Origin: Calditrichaceae bacterium
GTDB lineage: Bacteria; Calditrichota; Calditrichia; RBG-13-44-9; J075
Direction of reading: 5' to 3'
DNA length: 64,000 bases
Assembly (NCBI GenBank): GCA_013360445.1
Contig: JABWBP010000015.1
Location: 26,710-90,709, forward strand
The notes beneath the pieces are model-generated. The model ran no database searches. It had not been told where the DNA came from and saw only the letters and a list, made by a program, of their open reading frames with translations. This document shows positions 32,573 through 41,277 of the stretch, in pieces. The position numbers and the translations under genes were made by a program. Within the stretch, counting starts at the first letter, position 1. Each line of letters begins with the position of its first letter.

Positions 32573-33088
32573 TCACTCCGCGGCTTCTTGTTCAATTTTC
32601 TTTTTGGATCTCCATTCTCCATAGAGGAGAATCAGGCCCAGACCGATCATAATCAGCACGTCCGCGACGTTAAAAATGCCGGTGCGCAGCCAGCCGATCC
32701 CCATGTTCATAAAATCCACCACCCTCCCGTCGTTCAACATCCGGTCGATGAAATTGCTCACCCCTCCTCCGCAGATCAACGAGAGCGCCAGGCCCTGGGC
32801 GAAAGTCAATTTGGGGCTGAACAGCAAAAATCCCAACAACACCAGCAACAGCACTCCCACCAGCACCGTCAGCAGCCAGAAGCGAAGCAGCTCGGGCAAT
32901 TCCGAGCCGAACCCTAACATGGCCCCGGTGTTCTCGGCATATTGAAAGCGGAAGAAATCTCCCAGGTAGGAAATGGAAGGAGAAGATTTCAGATTCTCCA
33001 CGGCAATTTTTTTAGTGAACTGGTCGAGAACGATACATGAGAACAGGATCGTCAAGACAAAGAGAATTCTATTTCGTCGCGTCATCAT
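32573..33088 (-). CDS. lspA: Lipoprotein signal peptidase (signal peptidase II)
   Basis: The 171-residue product has four hydrophobic helices and the LspA signatures: VLDQFTKK, YAENTGAMLGF, SNFIDRMLNDGRVVDFMN with the first catalytic Asp, and FNVADVLIMIG with the second. It cleaves the signal peptide of diacylglyceryl-modified prolipoproteins at the membrane surface. This fits the lipoproteins in the window. The start at 33088 (ATG) was chosen; a TTG at 33103 in the same frame is also possible. The gene follows miaB on the same strand by 17 bases and is probably co-transcribed with it. Confidence 0.94.
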   Translation of the reverse strand: MMTRRNRILFVLTILFSCIVLDQFTKKIAVENLKSSPSISYLGDFFRFQYAENTGAMLGFGSELPELLRFWLLTVLVGVLLLVLLGFLLFSPKLTFAQGLALSLICGGGVSNFIDRMLNDGRVVDFMNMGIGWLRTGIFNVADVLIMIGLGLILLYGEWRSKKKIEQEAAE

Positions 33089-33105
33089 AAAATATCTTTT
33101 CAATG

Positions 33106-34431
33106 CTATTTCTTCAGCACTCCCGCTACCTCCCCCCGCAGCACGTGGGGGGTAGCGTCGGTGATTTTTACGTTGAGAAATTGCCCTTTGCGATAATCGC
33201 CCCGGGGAATGATAACGATTTTGTTGCCGCCGTTGCGCCCCTGGAATTCCTCCGCGGACTTCTTGGTGTTTTCTTCTTCCAGCAAAATTTCATGCACCTG
33301 GCCGATGTGCGCGAGGTTCTTCTGGTAAGAATGGCGCTTTTGAATCTCGTTGAGGCGCACGATTCGCTCGGTTTTCACGTCTTCCGGCACGTCGTCGGGA
33401 AATTTGCGCTGCGCGATGGTATGGGGGCGCTCGGAATATTTGAAAATGAAGGCGGAATCATACTCCACCGCCTCCATGACCCGCACGGTGTCCTCGAACT
33501 CCGCGGCGGTTTCCGTGGGGAAGCCCACGATGATGTCGGTGCTCAACACCATTTCCGGGCAGAGGGCGCGGATTTCATCCACCAAATCGAGGTACTCTTT
33601 TTGGGTGTAGGTGCGGTTCATCATTTCCAGAACCCGGTCGTTGCCGGCCTGCAAGGGCAGGTGGATTTGCTTGCACACTTTGGGATTCTCGGCGATCACC
33701 CGCAGCAGGCGGCGGGGAAAATCCTTGGGATGGGGAGAGGTGAAGCGGATGCGCTCGACGCCCGCAACTTCGCTCACTTTTTCCAGCAAATCGGCAAAAT
33801 CGCGCCCCTCGTAGCGGTAGGAATTGACGTTCTGACCTAACAAAGTTACCTGGCGATACCCCTGCTCCGCCAGGCGCTTCACTTCATCGACCACGTTTTC
33901 CGGGGAGCGGCTGCGCTCCCGCCCGCGGGTGTAGGGTACCACGCAGAAGGTGCAGAAATTATCGCAGCCGCGCATCACCGCAATCCAGGCGTTTACGCCC
34001 CCGCCCTGGGCGGGATAGACGTCGGAGTAGGTCTCGAATTCCGAGAGGGTTACGTCGAAATTTTTCGCTTCCCTGCCGTTGCCGTTGAGGTCTTCTAACA
34101 ATTGGGGCAGGCGCTTGTAACTGTCCGGCCCGGCGATGAAGTCGATGGGCAGTTTGGGATTTTCCAGCAACTGCTTGCGGAAGTTGGTGGCCATGCAGCC
34201 CAACACCCCGATCTGCACTTTCCCCTTGCGCCCCTTGCGAATCTGGTGAATGCGGCTGTACACCTTGCGGTTGGCGTTATCGCGCACCGAGCAGGTATTC
34301 AGCAGCACGATGTCCGCCTCCGCTTCCGAGTCGGTCAACTGGTAGCCGCTCTTGCCCAAAACCGATTTGACGATCTCGGTATCGTACACGTTCATCTGGC
34401 AGCCGTAGGTCTCTATAAAAATTTTCTTCAT
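33106..34431 (-). CDS. miaB: tRNA-2-methylthio-N6-dimethylallyladenosine synthase
   Basis: The 441-residue product has the UPF0004 domain with Cys11 (YGCQMN), Cys47 (NTCSV) and Cys79 (LGCMA). A radical-SAM motif CX3CX2C follows at 156-163 (RGCDNFCTFCVVPYTRGRER), with a C-terminal TRAM-like region. It adds the 2-methylthio group at A37 of UNN-reading tRNAs using two [4Fe-4S] clusters. The start at 34431 gives the usual MKKIFIETYG opening; the open frame continues upstream only through word-repeat DNA. The CVVPYTRGRERSR segment separates MiaB from the RimO and MtaB relatives. Confidence 0.94.
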   Translation of the reverse strand: MKKIFIETYGCQMNVYDTEIVKSVLGKSGYQLTDSEAEADIVLLNTCSVRDNANRKVYSRIHQIRKGRKGKVQIGVLGCMATNFRKQLLENPKLPIDFIAGPDSYKRLPQLLEDLNGNGREAKNFDVTLSEFETYSDVYPAQGGGVNAWIAVMRGCDNFCTFCVVPYTRGRERSRSPENVVDEVKRLAEQGYRQVTLLGQNVNSYRYEGRDFADLLEKVSEVAGVERIRFTSPHPKDFPRRLLRVIAENPKVCKQIHLPLQAGNDRVLEMMNRTYTQKEYLDLVDEIRALCPEMVLSTDIIVGFPTETAAEFEDTVRVMEAVEYDSAFIFKYSERPHTIAQRKFPDDVPEDVKTERIVRLNEIQKRHSYQKNLAHIGQVHEILLEEENTKKSAEEFQGRNGGNKIVIIPRGDYRKGQFLNVKITDATPHVLRGEVAGVLKK

Positions 34432-34433
34432 CT

Positions 34434-34580
34434 TGCGAGTCTTGAGTCTTGAGTCTTGAGTCTTGAGTTCCGAGTTTTGGATTACAACAATGCCGATGGC
34501 GGTTAAGTATTGACTGATGAAAAAGTGCTGAAGACTTCCCGAACACTTGAACACTAACACACCATAACACTGGAACACTG
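34434..34580. repeat. One-armed word repeats: GAGTCTT run and AACACTTGAACACT run
   Basis: GAGTCTTGAGTCTTGAGTCT repeats at 34437-34467 directly upstream of miaB. AACACTTGAACACTAACACA and ATAACACTGGAACACTGC follow at 34541-34580. Neither has a complementary arm nearby, unlike most other elements in the window. The rest of the gap to 34796 shows no gene. Confidence 0.75.
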
Positions 34581-34796
34581 CTTTAACGCCCGCAAAGATA
34601 CAAACTCTTTACCGGGGAATAAAGAAAAATTATGGCTGACCGGGAAATTGCCCGAAAAACCGGCCGGAGTATCTTTTTCCCGGGGCAGTGCATCAAAGGG
34701 AAGTGTTTTAAGTGAAAAGCTTGTCCCCGCGAATGCGGGGATGAAGAGTAAAAAGGAAAACGGAAAAAAGCGCCAAAAAACCTGAAGGAGTTTTCT

Positions 34797-35267
34797 ATGG
34801 ATTCCAGACCTGTTTCGGCGGCAGAGCCGAAAGTAAAACACAAAAGTTTCAACTATCACACCGGCTTGAAGTGGGCGGGAAATCGCGCCGGCACGTTGAG
34901 TTCTCCTGGCAAAGCGGAGTTTCGGGTGGCCAGCCCCCCGGAGTTCAAAGGCGAAGAAGGGGTTTGGACCCCCGAAGACCTCTTCGTGGCCGCGGTGGAA
35001 GCCTGCACCATGACCACTTTCCTCGCCTTTGCCCTGCGCCTGAACCTGCCGGTGGTCTCTTATAGCAGCAGCGCGGAAGGATTATTGGAATTTGCGGAGG
35101 GGAAATATCAATTTACCAAAGTGGTTATCCGGCCGGTGATCGTGGTGGAAAAAGCGGAGGCGCTGCCGCAGGTGGAGCAGGCCATTCACGACGCGCACCA
35201 CAAGTGCCTGATCTCCAATTCCATCCGCTCGCAAGTGTTCGTGGAACCCACGATTAAAGTCCAGTAA
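34797..35267 (+). CDS. OsmC/Ohr-family protein
   Basis: The 156-residue product has the OsmC fold pattern with both redox cysteines: Cys70 in VAAVEACTMTTFLAFA and Cys137 in HHKCLISNSI. Family members reduce organic hydroperoxides with these cysteines, using lipoyl or other thiol donors. AAGGAG lies six bases before the ATG. A perfect palindrome ends the gene, and a two-domain disulfide oxidoreductase gene follows, which could be its reductant; that link is inferred from position. Confidence 0.9.
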   Translation: MDSRPVSAAEPKVKHKSFNYHTGLKWAGNRAGTLSSPGKAEFRVASPPEFKGEEGVWTPEDLFVAAVEACTMTTFLAFALRLNLPVVSYSSSAEGLLEFAEGKYQFTKVVIRPVIVVEKAEALPQVEQAIHDAHHKCLISNSIRSQVFVEPTIKVQ

Positions 35268-35269
35268 AA

Positions 35270-35301
35270 AACCTCAAAGGTTTTGAAAACCTTTGAGGTT
35301 T
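35270..35301 (+). terminator. Perfect palindrome CCTCAAAGGTTTT/AAAACCTTTGAGG
   Basis: AACCTCAAAGGTTTT is followed at once by its complement with a single-base loop. It begins three bases after the osmC-like stop. The same sequence occurs at 53892-53922, and its end matches the ends of the 92-bp repeat near vapBC. Confidence 0.75.
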
Positions 35302-35332
35302 AAGCTCAAATACAAACCTATGGAGACCTGAC

Positions 35333-35974
35333 ATGCCTATCCTCGATGAGAAAGTCACCAAAGAAGTCAAAAAACGTTTGGCGGACCTGCCGCACCCGGT
35401 CAAAATCATCAATTTTACCCAGGAGTTGGAATGCCAGTTTTGTAAGGAAACCCGGGAGTTGTTAGAAGACGTCGCCGCGCTTTCCGACAAAATTACCCTG
35501 GAGAAGTACGATCTTGTGAAAGACCAGGAAGCGGCGAAGAAATTCAACATCGATAAGATTCCCGCCGCCATCGTCATGGGCGAGAAAGATTACGGGATTC
35601 GCTTTTTCGGCATTCCTTCAGGGTACGAATTTTCCACCCTGTTGGAAGCGATCCTGATGGTCTCCCGGCGCGATTCCGGCCTCGCCGAAGAGACCCGGCA
35701 AAAGTTAGCGGGGCTAAAGCAGAATCTGCACCTGCAAGTGTTCATCACACCCACCTGCCCGTACTGCCCCGGGGCAGTGCACCTGGCGCACCAGTTCGCC
35801 ATGGAGAGCGATAAAGTCACCGCGGACATGGTGGAAGCCATCGAATTTCCGCATTTGTCGCAAGAATTCAACGTGCGGGGAGTGCCGAAAACCATCGCCA
35901 ACCAGCGCGACGCCGCGGAAGGCGCATTGCCGGAAGCGCAGCTCCTGGCGCGGGTTTTGGCGATTGCGCAGTAG
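35333..35974 (+). CDS. Two-thioredoxin-fold protein disulfide oxidoreductase (PDO/glutaredoxin-like)
   Basis: The 213-residue product has two thioredoxin folds, each with a CXXC centre: Cys34-QF-Cys37 (ELECQFCKE) and Cys142-PY-Cys145 (TPTCPYCPG). Each fold also has its cis-proline loop (DKIPAAIV and GVPKTIA). There is no signal peptide, so it is cytoplasmic. This layout is that of PDO proteins, best known from hyperthermophilic archaea and some thermophilic bacteria, and resembles AhpF N-terminal domains. GGAGACCTGAC precedes the ATG. It probably reduces thiols for the adjacent OsmC-type peroxidase or works in general disulfide exchange. Confidence 0.9.
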   Translation: MPILDEKVTKEVKKRLADLPHPVKIINFTQELECQFCKETRELLEDVAALSDKITLEKYDLVKDQEAAKKFNIDKIPAAIVMGEKDYGIRFFGIPSGYEFSTLLEAILMVSRRDSGLAEETRQKLAGLKQNLHLQVFITPTCPYCPGAVHLAHQFAMESDKVTADMVEAIEFPHLSQEFNVRGVPKTIANQRDAAEGALPEAQLLARVLAIAQ

Positions 35975-36165
35975 CAGGAGTGCAAAACTTCAGTTTTGCA
36001 GGGGCAGTAAACAGTAGGCAGTAGGCAAGTAGGCAGGTAGGCAGGTAGGCAACTTTGCCTTCACCCCCTGCCCTGCAAAACTGAAGTTTTGCTCCAAAGG
36101 AGTTGCTTCGCGATACTCCTACCTACTGCCTACTTGCCAACTGCCTACTGCTAACCGCCCATTTT
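35975..36165. repeat. Composite element: TGCAAAAC hairpins inside GTAGGCA-word arms
   Basis: TGCAAAACTTCAGTTTTGCA (35981-36000) is followed by CAGTAGGCAGTAGGCAAGTA words (36010-36050). Then come the inverted hairpin TGCAAAACTGAAGTTTTGC (36074-36092) and CCTACTGCCTACTTGCC words (36121-36150). The layout is a nested palindrome using two of the vocabularies. Confidence 0.85.
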
Positions 36166-36166
36166 C

Positions 36167-37108
36167 TCACATTCCTAACATCTTCCGGTAAGTGGAGTCC
36201 GCTGCGGAGTTTTTCGTCCAATAATCGGTCACCAGGGAGTGGGTGCGCACCGCCCGGGTGGCCAGCCATTTCGGGTCTCTGAAACCGTCGAGAATTTTTT
36301 CCTCCCAGGCCAGGATGCGGTAGGGAAACTGCGCCTCGAAGCATATCGTAAGGGTGCGCGGCAGTTCCCGGTACCGCACCCGGTAAATCTTGATGCTGTC
36401 CGGGGAGAGGGCAGGGTCTAATGAATCGCCCAACGCCGCCTGCGCGTTTTCCACCCGGACCGGTTTATGGCTCATGCGCAGATACTGCGTTCCGGGAATG
36501 ATGCGAATCTCCCCCACCGGCAGGGAAGCGGGATTCAGGCGAATTCGCGCCCAAATTTCATCTTCCAACAAAGCATTTTCCAATTCAAATTCCCGGTCTG
36601 CTTCCGCCTGGAAGTAGGAGTGGAAAACGCCTTTGAACTTCCCCCCGCGTTTATTCAACTGCATATAAGTCTGCCCGCACCACTCCTGGGCGGAAGAAGC
36701 GACCTTCAAACTGCCGGTTTTGGAGAAATCCACCGGGGTGAACACCGAGGTCATTATATTATAAGGATAGACGCCAGTGAAAAAGCGGCGGGTAAAATTC
36801 AGCTTCAGCGCCGAAAGGGCGTCTGCGGGGCGCTCCCCGAATTCATATTTCACCTGCTCGCCGGGCAAAAAATCCTCCGTCACAAAGATCAATACCGCCT
36901 CGCCGGGGTGGATTTCCCCATAGCGGGCCTGCTCTAAACGGTAACGGGTCAGCTCCGCTTTCCCGGAATACCAGTACTCTTTGAAAGCTTCGGTTTGAAA
37001 GGGCGCCCGCCCCTCCCCTCCATTACCGTTTACCGAGCAAGCCAACAGAATAAATACCCCTCCACAGTACGCATACCGCTGCAAAATTTTCAAAAAACGC
37101 ACTTTCAT
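36167..37108 (-). CDS. Predicted lipoprotein of unknown function
   Basis: The 313-residue product has a lipobox-like signal (YCGGVFILLACSVNGNG), predicting a lipidated Cys near residue 24. The mature part is mixed alpha/beta with conserved-looking segments (YWYSGKAELTRYRLEQARYG, AVLIFVTEDF, PYNIMTSVFTPVDF). Proteins of this look occur in Bacteroidota-like genomes without known function. AAGGAACGGCG precedes the ATG. It is transcribed alone and divergently from the AAA ATPase gene. Confidence 0.75.
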   Translation of the reverse strand: MKVRFLKILQRYAYCGGVFILLACSVNGNGGEGRAPFQTEAFKEYWYSGKAELTRYRLEQARYGEIHPGEAVLIFVTEDFLPGEQVKYEFGERPADALSALKLNFTRRFFTGVYPYNIMTSVFTPVDFSKTGSLKVASSAQEWCGQTYMQLNKRGGKFKGVFHSYFQAEADREFELENALLEDEIWARIRLNPASLPVGEIRIIPGTQYLRMSHKPVRVENAQAALGDSLDPALSPDSIKIYRVRYRELPRTLTICFEAQFPYRILAWEEKILDGFRDPKWLATRAVRTHSLVTDYWTKNSAADSTYRKMLGM

Positions 37109-37331
37109 CGCCGTTCCTTATTTTTGAGATTCAGACAACAGAGAAGGAACCTCGTCGGGGGTTTCCGGGTTCCTTTTCGGGAAAGATTGGAAGTTCTTTG
37201 CATACCGGGGTATCCCGTCTTAGATTAGGGTTTCGCCAAATCCCCGCGGCGAAGAATAGAAGTTACGACGAAATCGTCACAAAAATATTTTCTATATTTA
37301 AAAGTTCGTAAATCGAAGGAGATGACCATAC

Positions 37332-38852
37332 ATGCCAACGCTCGATCATACCCAAATCAAAACCCTGGGCGAATTGAAAGTCAGCGGATACCGCCCCCGC
37401 TCCATCAAACAGGAGCTGCGGGAGAACCTGATCCGCCAGTTTCGCCATAAAGCGCCGCTGTTCGAGGGCATCTTAGGCTACGAGAAGACCGTGGTTCCCG
37501 ACATCGAGCGGGCGATCCTCTCCCGGCACAACATTATTCTGCTGGGATTGCGCGGGCAGGCCAAAACCCGCATCGCCCGGAAGATGGTCGAATTATTGGA
37601 TGAATACATCCCCGTGGTAGAGGGGTCGGAGCTGAACGACGATCCCCTGGCCCCGATCTCCCGCTACGCCAAAGATTTGATCGAAGAGTTAGGCGACAGC
37701 ACCCCGGTGGCCTGGCTGCACCGTTCCCTGCGCTATTCGGAGAAGCTCGCCACCCCGGACGTCTCCGTGGCGGACCTGATCGGCGACTCCGATCCCATCA
37801 AAGCGGCGAATTTGAAGCTTCCTTACTCCGATGAACGGGTGATCCACTTCGGGCTGGTGCCCCGCTCCCATCGCGGCATTTTCGTGATCAACGAGCTGCC
37901 GGATTTGCAGGCGCGCATCCAGGTGGCGCTGTTCAACATTTTGCAGGAGGGGGACATTCAGATTCGCGGCTTCAAGCTGCGCATTCCCCTGGATATCCAG
38001 TTCGTTTTCACCGCCAACCCGGAAGATTACACCAATCGCGGCTCCATCGTCACCCCTTTGAAAGACCGCATCGAAAGCCAGATTTTGACCCACTACCCCA
38101 AAACCTTAGAAGTGGCCCGGCAGATCACCGAGCAGGAAGCGCACATCGCCGAGGAGCAGCAGAAGCGGGTGACCATTCCGGAGCTTTCCAAAAACCTGAT
38201 CGAACAGATCGCTTTCGAAGCCCGTTCCAGCGAGTACGTGGACGCCCGCAGCGGGGTCTCCGCCCGGCTGACCATTTCGGCGTACGAAAATCTCTACAGC
38301 GCCGCGGAACGGCGGGCCTTGCTGTACAACGAAGAGAAGGCGCACGTGCGCATCTCCGATTTCTGGGGAGTAACGCCTTCCATTACCGGGAAAATCGAAT
38401 TGGTGTACGAGGGGGAGCAGGAAGGGCCGGCAAAAGTGGCGCAAATCCTGATCGGCAAGGCCATCCGCAGCATTTTCCCCACCTATTTCCCGGACCCGGA
38501 GAAATTCAAAAAAGAGACCGAGGCGAATCCTTACCAAAAAATCGCCAACTGGTTCGGAAGCGGCAACGCGGTGGATATCTTGAACGATTACCCGGAAGAT
38601 ATCTATCGCAAAACCCTGCGCAGCGTGCCCGGCCTGCCGGAGCTGGTAAAAAAATACCATCCCCAGGCCGACGCCGATACCCAGCTTTTCTTGATGGAAT
38701 TTGCCCTGCACGGGCTGGCGGAATACTCCTTCCTGAGCAAGCACTTAGTGGATTCCGGCCTGCAATTCCGCGACCTGCTCAGCGGAATGCTGAACATGAG
38801 CGGGGGGCGGGAAGAGGATGAGGATCTTTCGGACGTGGATTTTTATCGCTAA
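37332..38852 (+). CDS. MoxR/ChlI-type AAA+ ATPase (magnesium chelatase subunit I family)
   Basis: The 506-residue product has an AAA+ core: Walker A variant LLGLRGQAKTRIARK near residue 73, Walker B variant GIFVINELPDLQARIQVALF near 190 and a sensor-like VFTANPEDYTNRGSIV. Alanine replaces the last Gly of the usual GxGK loop, which I believe is normal in this subgroup. Family members remodel protein complexes or insert metal with a VWA-domain partner. No VWA gene lies next to it, so the target is unknown. AAGGAG is nine to ten bases before the ATG. An acidic tail (GGREEDEDLSDVD) closes the protein. Confidence 0.88.
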   Translation: MPTLDHTQIKTLGELKVSGYRPRSIKQELRENLIRQFRHKAPLFEGILGYEKTVVPDIERAILSRHNIILLGLRGQAKTRIARKMVELLDEYIPVVEGSELNDDPLAPISRYAKDLIEELGDSTPVAWLHRSLRYSEKLATPDVSVADLIGDSDPIKAANLKLPYSDERVIHFGLVPRSHRGIFVINELPDLQARIQVALFNILQEGDIQIRGFKLRIPLDIQFVFTANPEDYTNRGSIVTPLKDRIESQILTHYPKTLEVARQITEQEAHIAEEQQKRVTIPELSKNLIEQIAFEARSSEYVDARSGVSARLTISAYENLYSAAERRALLYNEEKAHVRISDFWGVTPSITGKIELVYEGEQEGPAKVAQILIGKAIRSIFPTYFPDPEKFKKETEANPYQKIANWFGSGNAVDILNDYPEDIYRKTLRSVPGLPELVKKYHPQADADTQLFLMEFALHGLAEYSFLSKHLVDSGLQFRDLLSGMLNMSGGREEDEDLSDVDFYR

Positions 38853-39009
38853 GAGGGCATTTTGGCATTATACTCGACAAGGCCACATTCTGAACTTTTC
38901 ACTATATAACCGGCGTTACGCCTTCCCGCAAAGCGGCAGAGAAGTAAGGAAGAATCGAAAAAGGAGCATGAAGGCCTTTTTGACTTGTGAATCATATTCG
39001 GAGTAACCC

Positions 39010-40236
39010 ATGGTTATTTTTTTGATAAGCAGCTTGACCGCCATCGTGGTCTCATTCCTGTGCTCTTTAGCGGAAGCGGTACTGCTGAGCCTCAACCCTA
39101 TCCGGTTGGAGACTCTCAATAAACAAGGCCATACCTTTGCCAGGGCGTGGATTGATATGAAGCATAACATCGGCCGCCCGATTGCTGCCATCCTGATTTT
39201 GAATACCATTGCCCATACCGGTGGGGCCACTATCGCCGGGGGCGCTTTCGACGAAGTTTACGGGGATGAATGGCTGTGGCTGTTTTCAGTGCTTTTTACG
39301 ATCGTGATCCTTTTTGGCACGGAGATTATTCCCAAAGTAATAGGAGTGGCTTATAATGAAAAGCTGGCCCCCTGGATTGCCCCGGTATTACGATTCAGCA
39401 TTACACTTTTCCGGCCGGTCATCTATTTTTCGGAGTTAATTTCCCGCCTGGTGGAAAAAGACCAGCGGCAGGCGGTTTGGAGCCGCGCCGACATCGAAAC
39501 CATCGCCCGGGTTGCCAAGACCCATAACATCATCGAAGCGGAGCAGGAGAGCGTCATTCTGAATGCCGTCAAGCTGCGGGAAACTAAAGTGGAATCGGTG
39601 ATGATCCCCCGGGAGCGGATTATCTTTTTGAGAACGGATTTAACGCCGGAAGCCAATTTCGAGATCGCTCGAAATAACTTCCATACCCGCTACCCGATCA
39701 GCCAAAACGATTCCGTGGATGGGATTATCGGCTATATCAATTTCAAAGAGATCATCGCGTCCATGAAAAAAACCGGGGAGTACCAAATCGAGCAGCTCAT
39801 CCGTCCCATTTTGAACGTTACCCCGGATATCAACTTGAACAAAATGTTGAAATTGTTTATTGGTTACCGCCATCACCTGGCCGTGGTAAAAGATGCGAAG
39901 GTTCGAGTGATCGGCCTGGTTACCCTGGAAGACGTGGTAGAGGAAATCGTCGGCGAAATCGAAGATGAGTTCGACGTCGGCCCTGGGGAAGTGGTTCCAC
40001 TGGATTCCCGGAGTTGGAAGGCTGGCGGAGGCGCGCCGCTAAAGATACTGGAGCAAAAACTTTCCACAACCCTGGAAACAAAAGAGCCTTCGCAAACGCT
40101 TAACCAGTGGATTCAGGGCCGGGTCAAGGGACCGGTACATGCCGGTTTATCCTTTAGCGCCGGGAAAATAAAATTCACCATTCTACAAGTGCGGCGCGGA
40201 AAAGCGCACCAGGTGAAAATCGAGCTGCTAAATTAA
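39010..40236 (+). CDS. CNNM/CorC-like membrane protein with DUF21 and CBS domains
   Basis: The 408-residue product has an N-terminal DUF21 membrane domain (about 1-180, four hydrophobic segments). A CBS pair follows (about 195-320: VMIPRERIIFLRTD, GLVTLEDVVEEIVGEIEDEF), then a CorC/HlyC C-terminal domain (about 330-408). Relatives affect Mg or Co efflux. GGAGTAACCC precedes the ATG. It stands alone between the AAA ATPase and an enoyl-CoA hydratase. Confidence 0.92.
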   Translation: MVIFLISSLTAIVVSFLCSLAEAVLLSLNPIRLETLNKQGHTFARAWIDMKHNIGRPIAAILILNTIAHTGGATIAGGAFDEVYGDEWLWLFSVLFTIVILFGTEIIPKVIGVAYNEKLAPWIAPVLRFSITLFRPVIYFSELISRLVEKDQRQAVWSRADIETIARVAKTHNIIEAEQESVILNAVKLRETKVESVMIPRERIIFLRTDLTPEANFEIARNNFHTRYPISQNDSVDGIIGYINFKEIIASMKKTGEYQIEQLIRPILNVTPDINLNKMLKLFIGYRHHLAVVKDAKVRVIGLVTLEDVVEEIVGEIEDEFDVGPGEVVPLDSRSWKAGGGAPLKILEQKLSTTLETKEPSQTLNQWIQGRVKGPVHAGLSFSAGKIKFTILQVRRGKAHQVKIELLN

Positions 40237-40322
40237 AATCTCATGTTACACACAACCATAATGCTCGCCGCAACGAGGTTTCTTTGCAAAACACCTGAAC
40301 AGCTTGTTTTCGAATTGAAAAT

Positions 40323-41084
40323 ATGAATCACCCGCTTGATTTTGAAATACAGGAAAACAGCGCCATTTTGCGCTTGAACCGCCCGGAAGTGCACAATTCC
40401 GTCAATGAGGAGATGATGGCGGCGCTGGAGCAGCGGCTCGACGAGATCGAGGCGGACGCCGGTCTCCGGACGATCATCCTGACCGGGGCGGGCTCCCAAA
40501 CCTTTTGCGCCGGCGGCGATATCCGTTATTTTTCTACCTTGAGGAGCCGGGAAGCCTGCCTGGAGATGTCGCGGCGGATGCAGGCCATTTTGCAGCGCCT
40601 GAAATACGGCAAACGGGTGGCCATCGCCGCGGTCAACGGCCAGGCGTTGGGGGGCGGGTGTGAAATCCTCACCGCCTGCCACATTCGCATCGCCGCGGCG
40701 CCGGCGCAGTTTTCCTTCCGCCAGGCCCCCAACGGGATCATTACCGGCTGGGGCGGGGGCAAGCGGCTGCTGCGGCTGGTGGGCAAAACCCGGGCCCTGC
40801 GGCTCTTTTTAGCCGGGGAGCGCATCGACGCGGCGGAGGCGCTGCGCATCGGGCTGATCGACCAGGTGGTGGATGCCTGGGAGTTGCTGCCCGCCGCCCT
40901 GAATTTGGCGAAACTGATCAACCGGAATCCCCGGCCGGCCGTGGAAGCGTTCCTGGAGTTGGCCGCCCTTTCGGAAACCGGCGATTGGGAAACGCTGCGG
41001 GAATTCGAGACCCAACGCTTCGCCGATTTGTGGATGGGAGAGGATTTCCGCGCCTTTGTGGAGCGCTATCTGGATGAGAAGTGA
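40323..41084 (+). CDS. Enoyl-CoA hydratase/isomerase family protein
   Basis: The 253-residue crotonase-fold product has the oxyanion-hole segments GSQTFCAGGDIRYF and NGQALGGGCEILTACH. The positions of the two catalytic Glu of classical hydratases appear to be replaced (the second segment continues FRQAPNGIITGWGGGKRLLR), so the reaction could differ. No thiolase or dehydrogenase gene is nearby. The ribosome site is weak. The stop codon TGA lies within the GAGAAGTGAGAAGTGGC element that follows. Confidence 0.88.
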   Translation: MNHPLDFEIQENSAILRLNRPEVHNSVNEEMMAALEQRLDEIEADAGLRTIILTGAGSQTFCAGGDIRYFSTLRSREACLEMSRRMQAILQRLKYGKRVAIAAVNGQALGGGCEILTACHIRIAAAPAQFSFRQAPNGIITGWGGGKRLLRLVGKTRALRLFLAGERIDAAEALRIGLIDQVVDAWELLPAALNLAKLINRNPRPAVEAFLELAALSETGDWETLREFETQRFADLWMGEDFRAFVERYLDEK

Positions 41085-41203
41085 GAAGTGGCAAGTGGCA
41101 AGTGAGAAGTGGCAAAGCCTGCCCTGAGCTTGCCGAAGGGTGGCAAGTTCAAAGGTTACTTCCCGCTTCCCACTTCTCACTTCATACTTCTTATTTCTCA
41201 CTT
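41083..41203. repeat. Palindrome built on the AGAAGTGGCAAGTG word
   Basis: GAAGTGGCAAGTGGCAAGTG (41084 on) with CCCTGAGCTTGCCGAAGGG (41122-41140) in the middle faces CTTCCCACTTCTCACTTC and TTATTTCTCAC to 41202. It shares the CCTGAGCTTG core with the element at 10082. Confidence 0.85.
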
Positions 41204-41277
41204 TTTAATACTTGCGTAAATTTCGGTTTTTTCTTAAACTCCACGACCTTTTGGTGAAATGAGAATCGGTAAAGCGG

